Assembly: GCA_016183575.1 (NCBI GenBank)
Contig: JACPEI010000066.1
Span: forward strand, 1 to 33,863
From: Nitrosomonadales bacterium
GTDB taxonomy: Bacteria > Pseudomonadota > Gammaproteobacteria > Burkholderiales > Gallionellaceae
DNA length: 33,863 nucleotides
Direction: 5' to 3'
Part shown: piece by piece, positions 1 to 6,991 of the stretch
Numbering within the stretch: position 1 is the first letter of the stretch
How the letters are laid out: each line of letters opens with the position of its first letter
The notes under the pieces: generated by a model
Databases searched by the model: none
What the model saw: the letters and a program-made list of their open reading frames with translations, nothing else
What the model was told of the DNA's origin: nothing
Made by a program: the position numbers and the translations under genes

Positions 1-1828
1 AGGTCGGGCGGCCGTGGTTGCACTGGCCGGCGCGTTCGGTCTGTTCCATCTCGCGCAGCAGCGCATTCATCTCGGTGATGCTCAGGATGCGATTGGCGCG
101 CACCGCGCCGTGGCAGGCGAGGGTGGCGAGCAACTCGTTGCGCCGTTCGGTGAGCGCGCGCGATGCGCCGAACTCGCGCAGTTCGCGCAATACTTTGTGT
201 GCTACCGTTTCGGCTTCGGCCTGTTTGAGCAATGCCGGCATCGCGCGCACCACGAGCCGGGTGGGCGACAGCGGGGCGATGTCAAAACCCAGTGTACGGA
301 GCGCATCCTGTTCCGCTTCCACCGTCGCGACATCCAGCGGTTCCGCATAGAAACTCAGCGGGATCAGCAGCGGCTGTGTGGCGATCTGTTTCTCGTCCAG
401 CGCGGCCTTGAGGCGTTCGTACACGATACGCTCATGCGCGGCGTGCATGTCCACCACCACCAAACCGTGCGCATTCTGCGCGAGGATGTAGATGCCGGAG
501 AGTTGCGCGAGGGCATAGCCTAGGGGGTGGTCGTCTGGTGAGGTGGGAAAAGCAACCCCCCCTCGATCCCCCCTTATCAGGGGGGAAGTAGACTCCTCCC
601 CTGACAAGGGGAGGCCGGGAGGGGTTGGGTTTTCGGTTTGCATTTCCCACAGCCGATAAGCGGCTTCCCGTTCTGCGACACCCAGCCGCATGGTTTGCTG
701 CGTTGGAATATATGATGCAGGCTGCTGTGCCGTCGGAGCGCGGGCATCCTGCCCGCTTGCCGGAACAGCGAGCGCCTGTTGCAGCGTATGGAAGATGAAC
801 TGGTGGATCCCCTGGCTTTCGCGGAAGCGTACCTCGCTCTTGGCCGGATGCACGTTCACGTCCACCTGCTCTGGTGGCAAGTCGAGGAACAGCACGAAGG
901 CGGGATGGCGCTGGTGGTGCAGGATGTCCTGATACGCCTGGCGCAGCGCGTGGCTGGCGACCTTGTCGCGTACGAAGCGGCCGTTGACGAAGAAGTATTG
1001 CGCATCGCGCGAGCCGCGCGAATAGGCGGGCAGCGCGGCCAGGCCTCGCAGCGTCAGATCTGCTGCCTGCCGTTCTACGCCCACGGCGGCATGGCCGAAT
1101 TCTTCGCCGAGGATTGCGGAGATGCGATTCAGTGCGCCTGCCCTTACCTTTGTCCCCTCCCCTGAAGTGGGGTAAGCAGGCAATCCGCGTAGCGGATGCT
1201 CGCACAAGGGGAGGCCGGGAGGGGTTGCGGGCAGTTGCCAGATAGTCTTGCCGTTGTGTTGCAGCGAAAAGGCGACATCGGGGCGCGACAATGCGATGCG
1301 CTTGAAGGCTTCTTCGCACCACGCGAATTCGGTGGCTTCCGATTTTAAAAACTTGCGGCGTGCCGGGGTGTTGAAGTACAGATCGCGCATCTCCACGGTA
1401 GTGCCCGGCACGTGACTGGCTGGCGCGGGTTCGCCGACGAGGCCGTTCATCGCATCCACTTTCCAGCCGTGCGTGTCATGCACGGTGCGGCTGGTCAGGG
1501 TGAGATGCGCCACCGCCGCCATGCTCGCCAGCGCCTCGCCGCGAAAGCCCATGCTGGCGACTTGCTGCAAATCATCCAGCGACGCGATCTTGCTGGTGGC
1601 ATGGCGCATCAGTGCCAGTGGCAATTCGTCTTTGGCGATGCCCTTGCCGTTGTCGCGGACCCTCAATAACTTGATGCCGCCGCTTTCCAGTTGCACCGCG
1701 ATGTCGGTCGCGCCCGCATCCAGGCTGTTCTCCAGCAATTCCTTGAGCGCCGAGGCGGGGCGCTCGATCACCTCGCCGGCGGCGATTTGATTGATGAGCA
1801 GGTCGGGCAGCAGGTGGATGGCGGGCAT
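1..1828 (-). CDS. mutL: DNA mismatch repair protein MutL (3' end cut by window)
   Basis: MutL couples mismatch recognition by MutS to strand incision and excision. The frame opens at the ATG at 1828 and runs open for 609 codons to the window edge. The GHL ATPase motifs are visible: NQIAAGEV with its KELLENSLDAG helix, DNGKGI, and ATSK followed by GFRGEAL. Further on come YFNTPARRKFL, YFFVNGRFVRD and DVNVHPAKSEVRF. The C-terminal domain has DMHAAHERIVYE, which fits the D(Q/M)HA-x2-E-x4-E endonuclease motif, and the last visible residues (CNHGRPT) are its conserved CxHGRP metal motif. Only about 15-20 residues should be missing. The odd feature is three repeat-derived insertions kept in frame, at about residues 200-228 in the N-terminal domain and about 353-365 and 398-428 in the linker. 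The start is chosen because MPAIHLLP leads straight into the conserved NQIAAGEV helix. Confidence 0.95.
   Translation of the reverse strand, partial: MPAIHLLPDLLINQIAAGEVIERPASALKELLENSLDAGATDIAVQLESGGIKLLRVRDNGKGIAKDELPLALMRHATSKIASLDDLQQVASMGFRGEALASMAAVAHLTLTSRTVHDTHGWKVDAMNGLVGEPAPASHVPGTTVEMRDLYFNTPARRKFLKSEATEFAWCEEAFKRIALSRPDVAFSLQHNGKTIWQLPATPPGLPLCEHPLRGLPAYPTSGEGTKVRAGALNRISAILGEEFGHAAVGVERQAADLTLRGLAALPAYSRGSRDAQYFFVNGRFVRDKVASHALRQAYQDILHHQRHPAFVLFLDLPPEQVDVNVHPAKSEVRFRESQGIHQFIFHTLQQALAVPASGQDARAPTAQQPASYIPTQQTMRLGVAEREAAYRLWEMQTENPTPPGLPLSGEESTSPLIRGDRGGVAFPTSPDDHPLGYALAQLSGIYILAQNAHGLVVVDMHAAHERIVYERLKAALDEKQIATQPLLIPLSFYAEPLDVATVEAEQDALRTLGFDIAPLSPTRLVVRAMPALLKQAEAETVAHKVLRELREFGASRALTERRNELLATLACHGAVRANRILSITEMNALLREMEQTERAGQCNHGRPT
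545..634 (-). repeat. GC-rich palindromic repeat inserted in frame in mutL (copy B)
   Basis: Two adjacent hairpins (CCCCCCTTATCAGGGGGG near 569-586 and CCTCCCCTGACAAGGGGAGG near 595-614) are followed by the same CCGGGAGGGGTTG end as copy A. The mutL frame runs straight through, giving TPPGLPLSGEE and then GDRGGVAFPTS. The element lies in the flexible linker just before the C-terminal domain (GYALAQLSGIYILAQ). Confidence 0.8.
733..770 (-). repeat. Short palindrome inserted in mutL linker (copy C)
   Basis: A 7-bp inverted repeat with a 3-base loop (GCGGGCA at 740-746, TGCCCGC at 750-756) sits inside mutL. In the mutL frame it reads SGQDARAP, a peptide I recall as the product of a widespread interspersed bacterial repeat. 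It falls in the poorly conserved linker before the C-terminal domain. Confidence 0.5.
1142..1228 (-). repeat. GC-rich palindromic repeat inserted in frame in mutL (copy A)
   Basis: A stretch rich in CCCCTCCCC/GGGGAGG tracts, ending in GGGGAGGCCGGGAGGGGTTG, lies inside mutL. Read in the mutL frame it encodes TPPGLPL followed by a proline- and glycine-rich segment. It separates IWQLPA from RISAILGEEF, which stand much closer together in E. coli MutL, so roughly 25 residues are extra. A second copy with the same TPPGLPL reading lies at 545-634. Confidence 0.75.
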
Positions 1829-1862
1829 ATCGGCAAACAGGCGTGGTGGCAATTCACCGCAG

Positions 1863-1904
1863 ATTATAGCGGATGGGCTGATTCGGCATCTGCCGGGTTA
1901 TAAT
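1863..1904. promoter_or_regulatory. Possible divergent promoter pair between mutL and the 1975 gene
   Basis: Two perfect TATAAT hexamers face away from each other in the 146-bp gap: one on the minus strand at 1868-1863, about 35 bases upstream of the mutL ATG, and one on the plus strand at 1899-1904, about 70 bases upstream of the 1975 ATG. Neither has a convincing -35 hexamer, so this is a tentative call based on the -10 boxes and the divergent layout. Confidence 0.35.
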
Positions 1905-1974
1905 CGCAGCCGCGAAAATAATTCGTCAACGGACTATTACCGGCAAACGCCGAATGTGCTAAAGGCAAAACGAA

Positions 1975-2439
1975 ATGACAACAGAACAGAACATTAAAAC
2001 CTATGAAGTCGGTTTCTCGACAGACAAGATGCAGCATATATTTTATATAAGCTGCCCGGATGACAGTGATGCAAAATCATTTGCACATGCGGTCTTCCAT
2101 TATTACGACATACCGGCAGACTGGGGTAGGAAAGGGGGCATAACAGCCATCGCCGAGATCAAACCCAGCAATTGCATACCGGATTTCCTGCATATCGGCT
2201 TGCAGGGCAAAAAAGAATTGGCGATGCCGGAAGAAAACGAAGAATCGCACCGGGCAGTCGGGAAAATGATCAAACAAGTCATGGATGATGGATATGTGCC
2301 GATGGCCATCTATGACGAAGAAAATAAAACCATGACCGTCTATGCGACCCAAAAACTGGAAATTTCCCCGCAAACCGGCGCGGCCAGCGTGGTTCTGAAT
2401 TTCAGCAATGCTGGCGGCATTCCGGTTAAAAAGAAGTAA
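1975..2439 (+). CDS. Hypothetical protein, 154 aa
   Basis: I do not recognise this protein. It is predicted soluble and acidic to neutral, with no signal peptide or membrane segment. It has a mixed alpha/beta look: an N-terminal strand (YEVGFSTDKMQHIFYIS), a helix (DAKSFAHAVFHYYDI), a central KxMIKQVMDDGYVPMAIYDEE segment and a C-terminal strand rich in V, L and N. The gene stands alone between divergent mutL and convergent comEC, and its A+T-rich codon use is unlike both neighbours, so it may have been acquired separately. The start is the first ATG of the frame; only a weak purine stretch (AAAGG) precedes it. The coding frame is well supported by its uninterrupted length and composition, but no function can be assigned. 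Confidence 0.7.
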   Translation: MTTEQNIKTYEVGFSTDKMQHIFYISCPDDSDAKSFAHAVFHYYDIPADWGRKGGITAIAEIKPSNCIPDFLHIGLQGKKELAMPEENEESHRAVGKMIKQVMDDGYVPMAIYDEENKTMTVYATQKLEISPQTGAASVVLNFSNAGGIPVKKK

Positions 2440-2471
2440 TTCCATTTTTCTTTCGAAATAGCAATAACCAT

Positions 2472-2522
2472 GTAGGGTGCATTCCATGCACCATTGCTAT
2501 TGGTGCATGGAATGCACCCTAC
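2472..2522. repeat. Perfect 21-bp inverted repeat bounded by GTAG/CTAC
   Basis: The left arm at 2472-2492 begins GTAGGGTGCATTCC and the right arm at 2502-2522 is its exact reverse complement, with a 9-base loop. It lies between two convergent genes (1975-2439 plus and comEC minus), so it could act as a bidirectional transcription stop, although it has no T-tract. The GTAG...CTAC ends match other palindromes in this window, pointing to a REP-like element. Confidence 0.85.
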
Positions 2523-2548
2523 GATATTCTGATTGCCGCCGATTATTG

Positions 2549-2576
2549 TAGGGGCGATTCATCAATCGCCCTTACT
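2549..2576. repeat. Short GTAG/TTAC-bounded palindrome at comEC 3' end
   Basis: GTAGGGGCGATT and AATCGCCCTTAC form a near-perfect hairpin with a short CATC loop. It overlaps the last codons of comEC and lies 26 bases from the larger palindrome at 2472-2522. It looks like another member of the GTAG-type palindromes. Confidence 0.6.
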
Positions 2577-5136
2577 GGCGCGGCGCATGCGTCCAGTAGC
2601 GGCGGTGCGTCTTGCGGTAGCGTTCCACCTGCAAGCCCTGCGCGTTCATTTCGACCAGAATCGCGCCGTCTTCGTCCGAGCGCAGCAGTTCCGCGCCGCT
2701 GTCGGCGTAGCGCTGCAGCACTTCTTCCCTCGGATGGCCGAAGCGGTTGCGGTAGCCGGCGGTGAATACCGCATAGTCCGGCAGCGTGGCGGCGACGAAA
2801 TCCAGGCTCGAAGAGCTCTTGCTGCCGTGATGCGGCGCGACCAGCAGGCTGGTGGGCAGTTTATCGGGGTGCAACCTGAGCAGGCGCGTTTCAGAATTCT
2901 TCTCGATGTCTCCAGCCAGCAATACGCTGTGTTTGCCGGTGCTGATGCGCAGCACGCAACTCAGGTCGTTGTCGTGCGCTTTTTTCGCGCCGCCGTTGTC
3001 AGGCGCGGGGTGCAGCATCTCGAACTGTACGCCGTCCCAGCTCCAGCTTTCGCCGTCATGACAGCGCCGGTTTTCTACTTGGGCGATAGCAGTTTGAAGT
3101 CCGTTCGCCCTGATCCTTCGACTGTGCTCTGGACTAAAGGCGTTGTCGAAGGGTGAATGGGCTTCGACAAGCTCAGCCCGAACGGTTTTAAGACTATCAA
3201 TAGGCAGTGAAGACGAAACCCAGCCGACCGGTATGGTTTGCATGATCGAGGCGGTGCCGCCGGTGTGATCGGTGTCGTTGTGGCTGAGAATCAGGCCGTC
3301 CAGTTCGGCGATGCCGAGCGCGCGCATTGTGGGAATCAGGATGCGGTTGCCGCTGTCGGCGTCGCCGGAAAAATCCGGGCCGGTGTCGTAGAGCAGCGCG
3401 TGCTGCCGGGTCTGCGCTACGACGGCCAAGCCCTGCCCGACATCGACAACGATCAGGCGCAACGCGCCTTGCGCCGGAGGTTCCGGCGTATTCAGGAACA
3501 TCGGCAGCAGCAACAAAAAGCCCAGCCAGCGCGCCGGAAAGCCGCGCGGCAGCAGTATCCACATTGCGCCCAGCATCGCAACGGCGACGCTCCATGCGTG
3601 CGGCGCGTGCTGCGTCCACACCGCCTGCGGCAAGGCGTTCAGCCATTCGAGGAAACGCATCACGCCATCCATGACGATATGCGCCAGCCACAGCGGCGCA
3701 TCGATCGGCAATGCCGCGCCGAGCAGCGCGAGCGGCACGACGATCAGGCTCACCAGCGGAATCGCGATGGCGTTGGCGAGCGGCGAGACCAGCGAGGCTT
3801 GCTGGAATAGTCCGAGCAGCATCGGCGTCAGGCCGATGGTCATTGCCCATTGCACGTGGGCGTATTCCGCCAGCCAATGAGATTTTTCCAAACGATGCGC
3901 GGTGACATACAGGATCAGCGCGACCGCGCCGAACGACAGCCAGAAGCCCGCCGACATCACCGCCCAAGGGTCTGGGATCAGCACGCCGAGCAGCGCGATG
4001 CTGATGATCTGACCGAGGGAAAAATTGCGGTTCAGCCACAAAGCGGCGGCGACCGCGCCGACCATGAACACGGTGCGTTGCGCGGGCACGGCAAAGCCGG
4101 ACAGCAATGCGTAGCCGATCGCCGCCAGCAGCGCGGCCAGCGCGGCGGCCTTGCGCGCCGGCAGGAATAAGGTCAGCCGTGCGCTGCGCCGCCACAGCCA
4201 GTAGGCGACGGCAAAGGCGAGGCTGGCGAGCATGGTGATATGCAGGCCGGAAATACTCATCAGATGATTCACGCCGGTGCGCGTGAATACCTGCCATTGT
4301 TGCGGCGCGATGCTGTTCTGGTCGCCGATCGCCAGCGCGCTCAACACCCCGGCATAGGGCGCGCCGCCGAGCGTCGCGTCGAACTTGTCGCGCACCGTTT
4401 CGCGCCAGGTTTCGATGCGGTAGCCGAGGCCAGCCGCCAGCTTGTCGATGCGCCGGTTATTGCCCTTCGGGTGCCCGGCCATAACCAGCGACTTAGTGAG
4501 CGTTGTTTGCTCGCTTAGTCGAATGGCTAATTGTTCTATCAAAAGTTTTTCGGAGTTGTGCACATAACCCACCGCGCGGATATTGCGCTCCAGCGCCCAT
4601 GCTTCGAAATCGAAGCCATGCGGGTTTGCCGCGCCATGCGGCTGTTTGAGGCGCAATGTGAGCCGCCAGCGCTCCCCGGCTCTCAACTCGAGCGGCTTTG
4701 CCTTGTCGTCGGAATAGGTGCTGAGGTAGATATGCTGCGGCACGCTGGCCTGCGGTACGAAAAACTCTTGTCCGGGCACCCGCGTGACGGTCTGTTCCAC
4801 ATCGAAGCTGAAACGCAAACCGCGTTCGTAATGGCGCGGCAGTTCCGCGACCACGCCGATCACCTCGATGTCGCGCCCCTGCCATTCATCCGGCAGGCTC
4901 ACGGCAAGGCGCTGTCCGGCCTGCCATGCGGCGTGATAGAAACCCAGTCCACAGGCGAAAGCGGCGAGCAGCAGGATGCGGATGGAACGAACGAAAAGGT
5001 TTTTGCCGGGCAGCAGCGAAGGGTAAAGCGTGAAGGGATAAATCAGCAGCAGCCACGCCCAGACAAAATCCGGCAGCGCGGCCTGCTGTTGCAGCAGCCA
5101 CACGCCCAGCGCGAAGAAGATAGCGAAGACGACCAT
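2572..5136 (-). CDS. comEC: ComEC/Rec2 DNA-uptake channel protein
   Basis: ComEC is the inner-membrane channel that brings single-stranded DNA into the cytoplasm during natural transformation. The 854-aa product has an N-terminal membrane and DUF4131-type region (about 1-190), a polytopic Competence domain (about 230-520, with ALAIGDQN and MSISGLHITM) and a C-terminal metallo-beta-lactamase-like domain. In that last domain HNDTDHTGG (about residues 617-626) and APHHGSKSSSS carry the expected metal ligands. The family is usually 750-830 aa; the excess comes from two repeat-derived in-frame insertions at about residues 198-219 and 649-679. The start at 5136 leads directly into a hydrophobic helix. 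No other competence genes are nearby. Confidence 0.93.
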   Translation of the reverse strand: MVVFAIFFALGVWLLQQQAALPDFVWAWLLLIYPFTLYPSLLPGKNLFVRSIRILLLAAFACGLGFYHAAWQAGQRLAVSLPDEWQGRDIEVIGVVAELPRHYERGLRFSFDVEQTVTRVPGQEFFVPQASVPQHIYLSTYSDDKAKPLELRAGERWRLTLRLKQPHGAANPHGFDFEAWALERNIRAVGYVHNSEKLLIEQLAIRLSEQTTLTKSLVMAGHPKGNNRRIDKLAAGLGYRIETWRETVRDKFDATLGGAPYAGVLSALAIGDQNSIAPQQWQVFTRTGVNHLMSISGLHITMLASLAFAVAYWLWRRSARLTLFLPARKAAALAALLAAIGYALLSGFAVPAQRTVFMVGAVAAALWLNRNFSLGQIISIALLGVLIPDPWAVMSAGFWLSFGAVALILYVTAHRLEKSHWLAEYAHVQWAMTIGLTPMLLGLFQQASLVSPLANAIAIPLVSLIVVPLALLGAALPIDAPLWLAHIVMDGVMRFLEWLNALPQAVWTQHAPHAWSVAVAMLGAMWILLPRGFPARWLGFLLLLPMFLNTPEPPAQGALRLIVVDVGQGLAVVAQTRQHALLYDTGPDFSGDADSGNRILIPTMRALGIAELDGLILSHNDTDHTGGTASIMQTIPVGWVSSSLPIDSLKTVRAELVEAHSPFDNAFSPEHSRRIRANGLQTAIAQVENRRCHDGESWSWDGVQFEMLHPAPDNGGAKKAHDNDLSCVLRISTGKHSVLLAGDIEKNSETRLLRLHPDKLPTSLLVAPHHGSKSSSSLDFVAATLPDYAVFTAGYRNRFGHPREEVLQRYADSGAELLRSDEDGAILVEMNAQGLQVERYRKTHRRYWTHAPRQ
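3100..3190. repeat. Interspersed CCTTCGAC-type repeat inside comEC
   Basis: This segment contains inverted pieces (GATCCTTCGACTGTGCTC, GTTGTCGAAGGGTGAATG, GGGCTTCGACAAGCTCAGCC) of a repeat family I know from many proteobacterial genomes. Read in the comEC frame it gives VRAELVEAHSPFDN and then RRIRANG, a typical translated signature of that repeat. It interrupts the stretch between SSLPIDS and the conserved CHDGESWSWDGVQFEMLHP. Related sequence occurs near 12266-12317 and 18247-18285. Confidence 0.8.
4481..4545. repeat. Covarying hairpin repeat, copy 1 (inside comEC)
   Basis: Beginning at ATAACCAGCGACTTAG, this copy has a stem GTGAGC / GCTCGC around a GTTGTTT-type loop, followed by the conserved tail TAGTC-x2-ATGGCTA and ATCAAAAG. 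Copies 2 (6881-6946) and 3 (25459-25520) share the outer and tail positions while their stem sequences differ in a complementary way. In the comEC frame it is translated without interruption (including SEQTTLTKSLVMAGHPKG) and lengthens a normally short loop. Confidence 0.75.
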
Positions 5137-5212
5137 GTGTATGGATTAGCGAGAAGCCAACAAGGTGATGGTCACAATTAAACCATAAGCCGGACAAACA
5201 GGAATCGAACAA

Positions 5213-5289
5213 GTAGCCCGGATGAAACGCAGTGTAATCCGGGGAAGGAATAGATACCCCGGATTCCGCTATCGCTGCATCCGGGCTAC
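5213..5289. repeat. Nested GTAG/CTAC palindrome between comEC and CDF transporter
   Basis: The outer arms GTAGCCCGGATG (5213-5224) and CATCCGGGCTAC (5278-5289) are exact reverse complements. An inner pair, AATCCGGGG (5236-5244) and CCCCGGATT (5257-5265), nests inside. It lies upstream of comEC and just past the 3' end of the transporter gene, the usual setting for REP-like elements. It could fold to terminate or stabilise transporter mRNA. Confidence 0.85.
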
Positions 5290-5322
5290 GGACTACGACC
5301 GATTCTATTGCCTCGGATTCTT

Positions 5323-6228
5323 TCAGGCGATGCGGTCCAATGTCTGATCGAACAGGGACACAGGGTCTTCCAGGGGTTCGAGATGGGTTATCACATGGGC
5401 GCGGGGCACTGCACGCGTGATGTCGGCCTCGATTCGTTCCAGCCAGTCGTGGCCTTGCTGAACCGTCCAGGCGCCGGGCACCAGGACATGCAGCGTGACG
5501 AAGGCGCGCATGCCGGCCTGCCGGGTGCGCAGCGCATGGAAATCCAGCCCCTGCCGGCGGTAGTCTTCCAGTACGGTTTCAATCGCCCTGATCTGTTCCC
5601 CGGAGATCGACTCGTCCATCAGGCCGGAAGCGGAGCGGTGCAGCAGTTGCCAGCCGGTCCAGACGATGTTCGCGGCCACCAGCAGCGCAATGACCGGATC
5701 GAGCCAGAGCCAGCCGGTCAGCCACACCAGCCCGACGCCGAGAATCACACCCACAGAAGTCCACACATCGGTGAGCAGATGATGGGCATCCGCTTCCAGG
5801 GTGATGGAGTTGTGTTGGCGCCCCACCTTCATCAGGGTGCGCGCGGTCACGAGGTTGATCAGCGAGGCCACCACCGACACGCCCAGCCCGATGCCGACGG
5901 ATTCGATCGCTTGCGGATGAAGCAGGCGATCCACCGCCGCGTAGCCGATGCTGGCGGCGGCGACCAGGATGAGAAAGCCTTCGAAAGCGCTGGAGAAATA
6001 TTCCGCCTTGCCGTGCCCATGCGCATGGGTGTCGTCCGCCGGCGCTTCCGCCAGCGACAGCATCGCCAACGCCATCAGCGCGCCGGCCAGATTGACGAAG
6101 GATTCGAGCGCATCGGACAGCAGGCCGACCGAGCCGGTCAGCCACCAGGCCACGCCCTTGAGCAGGATGGTGGAGAGCGCTGCGGCGATGGAAAGGTAAG
6201 CGTAGCGCTTCAGTGAAGTAGATAGCAT
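5323..6228 (-). CDS. Cation diffusion facilitator family transporter (FieF-like)
   Basis: CDF proteins export divalent metals such as Zn2+ or Fe2+ from the cytoplasm in exchange for protons. The 301-aa product has about six membrane helices in the first 200 residues and a soluble C-terminal domain (from about 215) that normally senses metal. The second metal-site half is intact in helix 5: H150 and D154 in [15 protein letters not shown]. In helix 2 the sequence is SDALES, so D39 is present but the aspartate expected four residues later is serine (S43), with E42 beside it. A histidine-rich loop ([12 protein letters not shown]) follows helix 2. Metal specificity cannot be read from this. It is transcribed alone, toward comEC but separated from it by a palindromic repeat. 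Confidence 0.92.
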   Translation of the reverse strand: MLSTSLKRYAYLSIAAALSTILLKGVAWWLTGSVGLLSDALESFVNLAGALMALAMLSLAEAPADDTHAHGHGKAEYFSSAFEGFLILVAAASIGYAAVDRLLHPQAIESVGIGLGVSVVASLINLVTARTLMKVGRQHNSITLEADAHHLLTDVWTSVGVILGVGLVWLTGWLWLDPVIALLVAANIVWTGWQLLHRSASGLMDESISGEQIRAIETVLEDYRRQGLDFHALRTRQAGMRAFVTLHVLVPGAWTVQQGHDWLERIEADITRAVPRAHVITHLEPLEDPVSLFDQTLDRIA

Positions 6229-6333
6229 GTCCGGATATTGATAGGGAGGCGAATTGCCCGCGCATTATTCCACATTTAGCAAGGTACTACTTTTATGGAA
6301 TTGCATGAGCGGAGCGGCTGGTAGAATGAGGTC

Positions 6334-6891
6334 ATGCGCAAATTCTTCCGTCGCTTCCTGCCGCATCACGAAACGGTGAAAAACCATCGCTGGCTGAAGC
6401 CGTTCGGCGGATTGTTGCACCATCCCAACCTGTGGCATCTGCATCGCCGCTCGGTGGCGGGCGGGGTGGCGATCGGCCTGTTTTGCGGCCTGATTCCCGG
6501 GCCGCTGCAGATGATTTCTGCCGCGCTGCTGGCGGTGCTGCTGCGCGTCAATCTGCCGGTGGCGGTCTTCACGACGCTTTACACCAACCCGTTCACCATC
6601 GTGCCGCTGTATGTGCTGGCTTATGAGCTCGGTGCGTGGGTGAGCGGGGCACGCAGCGGCGCGGCGCTGGTACAGCCGTCGTTTCCGGAGCTGCATTGGC
6701 ATAGCTGGCCGGCCGAGCTGTGGGATTGGCTGATGATGCTCGGCGAACCGCTCCTGATCGGCTTGCCGCTGCTCGCCGTGAGTCTGGCAATCGCCGGGTA
6801 TTTCGCGGTGCGCGCGGCGTGGCGGGTGGCGGTGATCTGGAAATGGCGTGCCAGAAAGAAGAGGACAGAAGACAGAGGACATAACCAATGA
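6334..6891 (+). CDS. DUF2062 domain membrane protein
   Basis: The 185-aa product carries the DUF2062 signature: a basic N-terminus (MRKFFRRFLP), a conserved HRRSVAGGVAIGLFCGLIPGP segment with a membrane helix, and LYTNPFTIVPLYVLAYELG. Two or three further hydrophobic helices follow. The family is widespread in proteobacteria and its function is unknown. The gene starts about 100 bases from the divergent cation transporter. Its last codons (TEDRGHNQ) and stop lie in repeat-like AGAAGACAGAGGAC sequence and at the start of hairpin repeat copy 2, so the natural C-terminus may have been replaced. The pyruvate kinase gene begins 100 bases downstream. Confidence 0.88.
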   Translation: MRKFFRRFLPHHETVKNHRWLKPFGGLLHHPNLWHLHRRSVAGGVAIGLFCGLIPGPLQMISAALLAVLLRVNLPVAVFTTLYTNPFTIVPLYVLAYELGAWVSGARSGAALVQPSFPELHWHSWPAELWDWLMMLGEPLLIGLPLLAVSLAIAGYFAVRAAWRVAVIWKWRARKKRTEDRGHNQ

Positions 6892-6946
6892 CTTGGTTGG
6901 CGTATTTTGCCAACCTAGTCAGATGGCTAGTAGTTTCATCAGAAGA
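6881..6946. repeat. Covarying hairpin repeat, copy 2 (overlaps DUF2062 stop)
   Basis: This copy begins ATAACCAATGACTTGG and has the stem TTGGC / GCCAA around a GTATTTT-type loop. It then has TAGTCAGATGGCTA and ATCAGAAG, matching copies 1 and 3 in layout. Its first bases supply the DUF2062 stop codon; the rest forms the spacer before the pyruvate kinase gene. Confidence 0.75.
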
Positions 6947-6991
6947 CAGAGTAGCGTGCGCTGTGCGCACGACATCGCAGAAAGGATTTGT

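Noticed and set aside
432-1322. Long minus-strand frame (296 codons) within mutL
   Set aside because: It is Arg/Pro-rich with no recognisable motif and lies in a different frame from the continuous MutL reading, which has all the conserved motifs.
4481-4545. Hairpin repeat as an integron attC site
   Set aside because: No RYYYAAC/GTTRRRY core pair at the ends and no cassette-like gene array or integrase.
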